Source: Gammaproteobacteria bacterium
GTDB lineage: Bacteria > Pseudomonadota > Gammaproteobacteria > Arenicellales > Poriferihabitantaceae
Reading direction: 5' to 3'
Assembly (NCBI GenBank): GCA_020027415.1
Contig: JAHRAW010000036.1
Location: forward strand, 1 to 7,343
Length of the DNA stretch: 7,343 bases
Shown: positions 1 through 5,174 of the stretch, piece after piece
Layout of the letters: each line of letters opens with the position of its first letter
Position numbering within the stretch: the first letter of the stretch is position 1
The notes under the pieces: model-generated
What the model was told of the DNA's origin: nothing
Databases searched by the model: none
The model's input: the letters and a program-made list of their open reading frames with translations, nothing else
Program-made: the position numbers and the translations under genes

Positions 1-5
1 TGGGG

Positions 6-60
6 ATTATACGCAAAAAAATCCTGCTGTCAACAATTTTTTACTTTTTTTTACCCTTTT
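6..60 (-). promoter_or_regulatory. Strong sigma70-type promoter with UP element, reading off the left edge
   Basis: On the minus strand the order is A-tracts (complement of 37-42, 45-52 and 57-60), then TTGACA (28-33), a 16-base spacer (12-27), then TATAAT (6-11), then CCCCA. Both hexamers are perfect consensus. A-rich UP-like sequence upstream, a 16-base spacer and a C-rich discriminator are together typical of rRNA/tRNA promoters under growth-rate control in proteobacteria. The transcript would start at or just beyond position 1, so the product lies outside the window. It separates the motor-like operon from an independent leftward unit. Confidence 0.8.
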
Positions 61-94
61 GTGACAACCCAACCGATGCTCGTCCACCGGGGGC

Positions 95-130
95 ACTCGC
101 CGTATTTCACTTTCTCCCGTTTCGGCGAGT
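95..130. repeat. Inverted repeat at the operon's 3' end
   Basis: ACTCGCCG (95-102) and CGGCGAGT (123-130) form a perfect 8-base-pair stem around a 20-base loop. The right arm reaches into the last gene's stop codon (130-132). On the minus strand the stem is followed by GC-rich sequence rather than a U-run, so an intrinsic terminator is not supported. It could stabilise the 3' end of the mRNA or be a protein-binding site. Confidence 0.45.
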
Positions 131-1098
131 TAGTTTAGTTTCAGCCCAACAAACGCGCCGCGGTTGCGGTGGGTTACTTCGCGCATTAGCGTGGCGAAGC
201 GATCCGTGGCGTGCACAGCGTGCAGGAAGCCGATGGCATGGATTCGCGCGATTGGTTTGCCGGTAATCGGGTTGCGGTTTAATTGATCCAGGGGATCCAA
301 CACCGCATCATACGAACCTCCCGAATAATCGTCCCCGAAAACATAAATGGCGAGGTTTTTGGTGCGCTTGGCGTAGGTTTTCAGCGCCGTTTCCAGCCCT
401 TTCACCGGGCTGCTATTTGACAAACTGGTCCAGTTTTGCATCGTCGCCAACACCGATTTGCGGCGGCGCGGCGTGTCAAACATCCATTTGCCGGCGTACG
501 CTGAAATTAAATAAACGCCGTTATCGTTCATGATCTGAAAGCCTTTCACTTGCGGATGAATGTCCAGCACGTTTTCTAACTCATCCATAACTCGCCCCCA
601 CAAATTTTGCATGCTACCCGAAGTATCCACGATGAAAATTACATACTCGCTGTCACCCACCGGTATGCCGCCCACTTCAACTACTTTGGTTAACTCACGG
701 TCGCGCGCGCGCGCATTGTGCCGCTTCAGCGCATCCACTTGAGTTTTCAGCGCTTGCGCTTGTGCGCGCAGCGTGGCGAGGCGTTGTTGTATATCGGTAT
801 GGCGCGCCTCAGATACGCCGGCTTCTTTTATGTGCGCTTCAAGTCGGCGCGTCTGGGCAAGCAACTGCGCATGCGCCGCCTCATTTTCCGCGTTGCGCTT
901 TTTTTCCGCGCTGAGGCTCGCCAATAAATTTTTCACCGCGTCTATATTCACCGCGCCGCCGACCACATCGCTCTTTGATAACAACACCAACAACAGCATC
1001 GCGCCAAACCCGCAACAAATCACATCCAAAAATGACATGCTGAAAAGTTCGCCGTCCCCGCGGCGGCGACTGCGACTTTGGTTTTGACTGCGTTTCAT
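130..1098 (-). CDS. VWA-domain protein with ExbD/MotB-like N-terminal plug helix (second paralogue)
   Basis: 322 residues from the ATG at 1098, chosen because it makes a 4-base ATGA overlap with the preceding gene. ATG 1104 is two codons upstream, and the longest frame begins at 1155 but would add a Gly/Arg-rich leader lying wholly inside the previous gene. The basic N-terminus (SRSRRRG) precedes a TM helix at about 22-41, FLDVICCGFGAMLLLVLL, with Asp25 in the same place as Asp18 of the first paralogue. A coiled coil spans about 52-135. The VWA domain (about 150-320) has the MIDAS motif DTSGS (Asp158, Ser160, Ser162) and an acidic pair in YVFGDDYSGGS (Asp256/257). The usual MIDAS Thr is not obvious; the region NWTSLSNSSPVKGLETAL (222-239) probably supplies it or a Ser. 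It is the last gene of the operon and ends at TAA (130-132), overlapped by an inverted repeat. Confidence 0.88.
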   Translation of the reverse strand: MKRSQNQSRSRRRGDGELFSMSFLDVICCGFGAMLLLVLLSKSDVVGGAVNIDAVKNLLASLSAEKKRNAENEAAHAQLLAQTRRLEAHIKEAGVSEARHTDIQQRLATLRAQAQALKTQVDALKRHNARARDRELTKVVEVGGIPVGDSEYVIFIVDTSGSMQNLWGRVMDELENVLDIHPQVKGFQIMNDNGVYLISAYAGKWMFDTPRRRKSVLATMQNWTSLSNSSPVKGLETALKTYAKRTKNLAIYVFGDDYSGGSYDAVLDPLDQLNRNPITGKPIARIHAIGFLHAVHATDRFATLMREVTHRNRGAFVGLKLN

Positions 1099-2141
1099 GG
1101 CCATGAAGCCGCCGGGCTGAGCATCACGCCGGCGGTTGCCGCCGCCCAACGCCAATAAGCATGCGCGGCTTTCGGGTCGCCCTCAATCGGCAGCAATACC
1201 ACATTGACTTTCGCCGGATTGCCGACAAAAGACTGCACCGCAGCAAGGAATAACTGTTCACGACATTTGCCCGACACAGTGGTCTTGCTGGCAAAAATAC
1301 TGCAACGTTTGGCGCCTTGCGTGGGCAAGCCGTCGGTGATTACATAAATATCGGTGGGCGAGATGGAATCTTTAATCAAGGTTAGCACCGCGTGCAGATT
1401 GGTGGCGGCGTGCGGATACAATTCCGCCAACGCGCGCTGAATTTGCGCGCGCGCTTCGGCGTCATCACCGCGCCGCCATTGCTGCGTTGGCACAAAACTT
1501 GGCTTGGCGTTATATTGAATAATCATATATTCGCTGCTCGGCGGCACGCGCGCCAACATCCAGTCCACCACATTAAGCGCGCGTTGCCACTTCGGCGCAT
1601 TTTTTTTAGCGTCCGTGTTTGCGACTTTGATTTTAATAATATCCACCAACCGTTCATCCGCCATAGACGCGCTGCTGTCCAGTAGAATCACGATGCGCGC
1701 GCCGCCAACGCGCAAGCCGAGCAAGTGGTCTTGCTGGGCGTCCGGTGTTGCCGAATTGTTTTCTTGCGGGGTCGCCGCCGCTTGCGTTTGCTGCGCTTTT
1801 TGTTGCTGCAATCGGTTGAGTTGTTGCGTGATTTTGATGATCTCGGCGGCGGCGTTGTTATTTTTTTGCGTTTCGGCGGCGGCACGGGTTCGGCGTTGTT
1901 GCAATTCTTGTTGCAAGGTTTTGAGGCGCGCCGCTTGTGCGCTGCGGTCGGCGGCAACCGCGCGAGTTTGATGTTGGGCTGCGGCGAGGTCGGTCTGCAA
2001 TGCGTGCAACTCAGTGAACGGCGCTTCGGTTTGATATTTCACCAGCATAAACACCAGAATAATCGCGCCCAAGCCGCACGCCATGATATCCAAGAATGCC
2101 AGGTTGAAGCCCGCCGCGCCGCGCCGCTTCCGCCCGCGCAT
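1095..2141 (-). CDS. VWA-domain protein with ExbD/MotB-like N-terminal plug helix (first paralogue)
   Basis: 348 residues. A basic N-terminus (MRGRKRRGAAG) is followed by a TM helix at about 14-35, NLAFLDIMACGLGAIILVF, with Asp18 near its start. That is the position of the ion-carrying Asp in MotB (AYADFMTAMM) and ExbD/TolR. Residues about 42-122 are a Q/A-rich coiled coil. Residues about 147-345 form a von Willebrand factor A domain with the MIDAS motif DSSAS (Asp155, Ser157, Ser159), a Thr in HAATNL (Thr247) and an Asp in VITDGLPT (Asp270). All five metal-coordinating positions thus appear intact. Cys280 and Cys293 in the periplasmic domain could form a disulfide. The gene starts inside the stop of the MotA/ExbB-family gene and ends in an ATGA overlap with the second paralogue, so all three should be made together. 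The likely role is a plug/rotor subunit presenting a divalent-metal-dependent binding domain in the periplasm. Confidence 0.9.
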   Translation of the reverse strand: MRGRKRRGAAGFNLAFLDIMACGLGAIILVFMLVKYQTEAPFTELHALQTDLAAAQHQTRAVAADRSAQAARLKTLQQELQQRRTRAAAETQKNNNAAAEIIKITQQLNRLQQQKAQQTQAAATPQENNSATPDAQQDHLLGLRVGGARIVILLDSSASMADERLVDIIKIKVANTDAKKNAPKWQRALNVVDWMLARVPPSSEYMIIQYNAKPSFVPTQQWRRGDDAEARAQIQRALAELYPHAATNLHAVLTLIKDSISPTDIYVITDGLPTQGAKRCSIFASKTTVSGKCREQLFLAAVQSFVGNPAKVNVVLLPIEGDPKAAHAYWRWAAATAGVMLSPAASWP

Positions 2142-2914
2142 TATTTTTTCCCAATCCTATCCAGCAAAAACTCCTCGCAATACGCCTGCGTATCCACCAC
2201 TAATTTATCCTGCATGCGCTGCAACTCATGCAACAAAAACATCAACAATATGCTGATGAGCAACGCCACTAAAGTGGAATTGAACGCCACGCCAAGGCTG
2301 TTGGTCATGCCGGCAATGTCGCCGGCAAGGGCTTGGTCGGCTTGGGAAAGCGCCTGCCCAATGCCGCGCACCGTACCGATGAAGCCGAGCGAAGGGATCG
2401 CCCATATTAAATAGCGAAGCATGGAGTTCTCGGATTCAATGCGCGCCGCCAGCGCGTCCACTCCGGTCACAATAGCATCCGAAGTGTTTTGCACATCTTC
2501 GGTGGCGACATAACGCCGCGCCGCGCTACGCAACGTTTTGAGCAGCGGCGCATTGCGAATTTCCGCATCTTGTATGCTTTCCAATTCGTGCAACGCCGAC
2601 TGCATCTCTTGCAAGGTGGTAGCGTAATTGGCTTGCGGGTCGCCGATTAGTTTCATCCCAAACAGATAGCGATGCCTGCTAATGGCAAGATATTTATCCA
2701 CCATGAGATAGATTCCCCAGCACATCAGAATCACGCAGATTTCCTGTTCGTAATCTTTCAAGATCACCGAAAAACTTCGGCTCGCGGACAACCCTTGCGC
2801 GTATGCGTTTGCTATCGTGCGCTCCGCATGCGGACGGATGAACGCTACATAAACCGCGTGCACGCCGACCACGCCGCCTAACAATGCCAGCGTGGTTTTC
2901 ATAAAGTTGGGCAT
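2141..2914 (-). CDS. MotA/TolQ/ExbB-family proton-channel subunit
   Basis: 257 residues from the ATG at 2914. The predicted helices are TM1 at about 5-25, TM2 at about 57-75, a cytoplasmic helical region at about 80-165, TM3 at about 166-187 and TM4 at about 205-229. The pair TM3 (IWAIPSLGFIGTVRGIG) and TM4 (SLGVAFNSTLVALLISI) is the signature of the MotA_ExbB domain (PF01618): GxxGTVxGI, then a small-residue helix with polar S/T lining the ion path. Thr181 and Ser213/Thr214 are candidates for pore residues. In this family five such subunits surround two plug helices and convert ion flow into rotation. I chose 2914 because the upstream extension (to 3022) is polar, overlaps the 52-codon ORF and adds nothing family-like; ATG 2902 is an alternative. 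The stop TAA overlaps the next ATG by one base (TAATG), implying tight coupling with the VWA plug protein. Confidence 0.9.
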   Translation of the reverse strand: MPNFMKTTLALLGGVVGVHAVYVAFIRPHAERTIANAYAQGLSASRSFSVILKDYEQEICVILMCWGIYLMVDKYLAISRHRYLFGMKLIGDPQANYATTLQEMQSALHELESIQDAEIRNAPLLKTLRSAARRYVATEDVQNTSDAIVTGVDALAARIESENSMLRYLIWAIPSLGFIGTVRGIGQALSQADQALAGDIAGMTNSLGVAFNSTLVALLISILLMFLLHELQRMQDKLVVDTQAYCEEFLLDRIGKK

Positions 2915-2921
2915 GGCGTTG

Positions 2922-3080
2922 CTAAATATCAATTGGAAATTTGACGGGGCTGTTGAGACTGAGCGAAGTCGGTTTATTTTCGTTTGTGTCAGCCACGCCA
3001 ACCCCCAACGCGAGGCTGCCAATCAGCAATAGCGCGCCGCTGACAGCGATGAACGCAACCCAAAAATAATTCTTTCTCAT
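2922..3080 (-). CDS. Small membrane or secreted protein, 52 residues (hypothetical)
   Basis: The ATG at 3080 comes 4 bases after the TAA of the PEGA/FGE-fold gene, and the TAG (2922-2924) lies 7 bases before the ATG at 2914 of the MotA/ExbB-family gene. The product starts MRKNYFWVAF, continues as one hydrophobic helix (about 5-30, ending GSLALGVGVA), and ends in a short polar tail of about 22 residues. This suits a single TM anchor, or a signal peptide cleaved after Gly-Val-Ala30. No family is recognised. The spacing fits a translated operon member better than a random ORF. It overlaps the 5' extension of the next gene's open frame, so only one reading can be right there. A repeat-like palindrome lies within its C-terminal codons, and the tail may have been altered by it. 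Confidence 0.5.
   Translation of the reverse strand: MRKNYFWVAFIAVSGALLLIGSLALGVGVADTNENKPTSLSLNSPVKFPIDI
2957..2970. repeat. Short REP-like palindrome (TTCGCTCAG type)
   Basis: The sequence gact-gagcga-agtc has 4-base arms around a 6-base centre. On the minus strand it reads GACTTCGCTCAGTC, which resembles the core of small palindromic repeats dispersed in many bacterial genomes. Only one copy is seen in this window, so repeat status is inferred from resemblance. It lies inside the 52-codon ORF and just upstream of the MotA/ExbB-family start. Confidence 0.3.
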
Positions 3081-3084
3081 GGTA

Positions 3085-5166
3085 TTACTGCGGTGGTTTG
3101 CCGTATAAATAGCGCGCTACGCGAAAACCGACATCATCACGCGGCGTTGCCAACCCTTCGCGGAAACTGGACCGCAAACTGGTGATGGAGGCGGAACGAA
3201 AACTCGCCCCTTTAACGACATGCGCGGCGCGCGCCGCGTCGTATTCGTATTCATTTTCATATTCGGATTCATGTTGCCCGCCAAACGGGTTCTCTTCAAC
3301 CCGCCCCGGCGCGGGCGGTTGCAGGTTGTATCTATCATGCACCCATTCGCTGACATTGCCCGCCATATCATACAAACCATTTGGGTCGGCGACAAAGGAA
3401 GCGACCGGGGCGACCCCGGCGAAGTGGTCGGTGTAGCGCGGGATATATTTCGGCGCATGTCCTTTGGCGCTCTCATCGGCAAAATTACCGCTACGCGCGG
3501 GAATGGTGGTCGCATCGCCCCACACAAAGCGGGCGGTTTGCGCACGCCCGGCGACCCGCGCCAGCCATTCCCATTCCGCTTCGGACGGCAATCGGTAGCC
3601 ATCGGCGTTGGCATCAAAACCGCGCCACTTCCCATCCACAATTTGATACGCCGGTTGCAACCCGGCTTGCGCGCTCAGCCAGTTGCAAAAACCCGCCGCA
3701 CTGAGCCAGGTCACATTGCGCGCCGGATGATCTTGGTTGCCGCCCGGCGTCGGTTTGGGTTGGTATTGCGCGAACTGCGCTTCGGTGATTTCGGTGACGC
3801 TGATATAAAACGGCTTGTTCAGTTCAACCGCGCGTTCAAACTCATTCGCCCGGCTTCCCGTTTCGCTACGCGGCGCGCCCATGGTAAAACGATTTCGGCG
3901 CTGATGGTTTGGGTTGAATAACTTCATCTTAACTCCGGCGACCTGCAACCAAGGCCGCGCTTGCGCCAACCGCGCTGCGGCTTCGGTGACTAACGTTTCG
4001 TCAACTAACAGCGTTGTCTCGGCGGTCGGCGTAACCGACCGTTGCACCGAACGATAGCCGTTGCGTTGCAGGGTAATGCGGTGCGGCACGGTTGGCAGCC
4101 TGAATGTTTGCGGCGTGCGACCGGCGGGATTGCCGTTGAGCAGTATATTCGCCGGCGGCGTGCTTTGAATCAACACCTCGCCGCTCTCCTCTTGTAACGC
4201 AAACTGAACAGTGGTGGTCTGGTTGGCGGACAGCGACACGGTTTGCGTTTGCGCCACATAACCGGGTTTTCCATACTGAACCACATGCGCGTCATCGGTC
4301 GGCAAAGAGAGCGTCGTGTTGGCGGCGGTTAGCGCGCCATTGACGCGCAACATGCCGCCCGGCGGAGAAACCGCAATGCGCATAGTCGCCGACGGCGCTT
4401 GCAAGCGGTAGTTGCGCTCAATGGTCGGCGCGCGGTTGGTGAGCGAAATATCTTCGGTAATCGTCTCAAACCCGGGCAACGCAACGGTGATCTGATGCAC
4501 CCCGCCGACCGCCGCCAATTCAAGCGGGGTGATGCCGCGTTGCGCGCCGCCCACACTAACCGTTGCGCCTTGCGGTTCGGAGTCAAGGCGCAGCACGCCG
4601 CTGACTGGGGTTAATTGCACATGCTCGGTATACTCCTTGCCCGGTTGCGCGTGGATGCGCAGCGTTTCGCGGCGATAAAACTCGTGCTCCACTTCAATCA
4701 CGGTTTCGCCGACCGGCAACTGTTGGACAAACCGTTCGCCGGCGGCGGCGACTCCGCCATTGACGCGCCACTTGGTTTGCGCGTGCGACGGCGTAGTGCT
4801 GATCGTGACGCGCATCGGCGCGGCGCGCAGGTCAATCATTAAGGGCGCATTAGTTTCGGTTTCGGCTTGGCGCGCGCCGATATCAACGCGCACATCTTCG
4901 GTGATAAACCCGTTCGCAACGACGCGCAAAGTGGCGCGCGCGCCGACAATATAAGCCGTATCCGCCAGCACCATGCCGAAACCTTCGGACAGCGTCACCG
5001 CCGCCCGCTCAGCCGCCAACTCAGGGGTGATTTGAAAGCGCAGGCTATGCGTGAAATAGATTAGCGACAGCAGCGTGACCAACAACAAGCCGCCGCACAC
5101 GATGCCCATTAGTTTGCGTTTATAACCCCGCCGCGCGCTTTTAATTTTTTGTTCAAATTCATTCAT
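3085..5166 (-). CDS. Membrane-anchored protein with PEGA repeats and a FGE/SUMF1-fold (formylglycine-generating-enzyme-like) domain
   Basis: 693 residues. The N-terminus is basic (KIKSARRGYKRK), followed by a TM helix at about 20-38, which places the rest in the periplasm. Residues about 117-390 hold roughly four beta-rich PEGA-type repeats. Typical marks are GVLRLDSEPQGATVSVGG with RGITPLEL (189-216), ALPGFETITEDISL (229-242), and EVLIQSTPPANILLNGN with GRTPQTFRLP and RNGYRSVQRSV (330-378). Residues about 410-686 are an FGE-sulfatase (PF03781) domain, with RFTMGAP (426-432), FYISVTEITEAQF (453-465), YRLPSEAEWEWLAR (524-537), GLYDMAGNVSEWVHDRY (597-613), KGASFRS (652-658) and DDVGFRVAR (677-685). 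Aligned with human SUMF1 from memory, Cys336 and Cys341 correspond to Ser658 and Ser663. Formylglycine-generating activity is therefore unlikely, and a ligand-binding or structural role is more plausible. A stretch rich in E and Y (633-643) precedes the KGAS motif. The ATG at 5166 follows the previous stop by 8 bases, without a visible ribosome binding site. Confidence 0.93.
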   Translation of the reverse strand: MNEFEQKIKSARRGYKRKLMGIVCGGLLLVTLLSLIYFTHSLRFQITPELAAERAAVTLSEGFGMVLADTAYIVGARATLRVVANGFITEDVRVDIGARQAETETNAPLMIDLRAAPMRVTISTTPSHAQTKWRVNGGVAAAGERFVQQLPVGETVIEVEHEFYRRETLRIHAQPGKEYTEHVQLTPVSGVLRLDSEPQGATVSVGGAQRGITPLELAAVGGVHQITVALPGFETITEDISLTNRAPTIERNYRLQAPSATMRIAVSPPGGMLRVNGALTAANTTLSLPTDDAHVVQYGKPGYVAQTQTVSLSANQTTTVQFALQEESGEVLIQSTPPANILLNGNPAGRTPQTFRLPTVPHRITLQRNGYRSVQRSVTPTAETTLLVDETLVTEAAARLAQARPWLQVAGVKMKLFNPNHQRRNRFTMGAPRSETGSRANEFERAVELNKPFYISVTEITEAQFAQYQPKPTPGGNQDHPARNVTWLSAAGFCNWLSAQAGLQPAYQIVDGKWRGFDANADGYRLPSEAEWEWLARVAGRAQTARFVWGDATTIPARSGNFADESAKGHAPKYIPRYTDHFAGVAPVASFVADPNGLYDMAGNVSEWVHDRYNLQPPAPGRVEENPFGGQHESEYENEYEYDAARAAHVVKGASFRSASITSLRSSFREGLATPRDDVGFRVARYLYGKPPQ

Positions 5167-5174
5167 CGGCGCGT

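Noticed and set aside
95..130. Intrinsic terminator of the operon
   Set aside because: The stem is good but there is no U-run on its 3' side on the minus strand, so it is listed only as an inverted repeat.
702..714. Thirteen-base alternating CG tract as a Z-DNA or regulatory element
   Set aside because: It lies in coding sequence for an Ala/Arg-rich linker and GCGC words are common throughout the window, so composition explains it.
1099..1155. Longer start for the second VWA protein at 1155
   Set aside because: It would overlap the previous gene by 61 bases and add a Gly/Arg leader. The ATGA overlap at 1098 is the usual arrangement.
1725..2414. Long plus-strand open frame of 229 codons opposite the first VWA gene and the MotA-like gene
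   Set aside because: Composition is Arg/Leu/Gly-rich without a recognisable domain. It crosses the junction of two well-supported minus-strand genes, so it is an antisense shadow of GC-rich coding sequence.
2915..3022. N-terminal extension of the MotA-like protein to an ATG at 3022
   Set aside because: The added 36 residues are polar, run through the REP-like palindrome and overlap the 52-codon ORF. The start at 2914 gives a normal MotA/ExbB-type N-terminus next to the preceding stop.
3220..3921. Plus-strand open frame of 233 codons opposite the FGE-fold domain
   Set aside because: The opposite strand encodes clear FGE-family motifs. The plus-strand translation is Arg-rich and has no family features.
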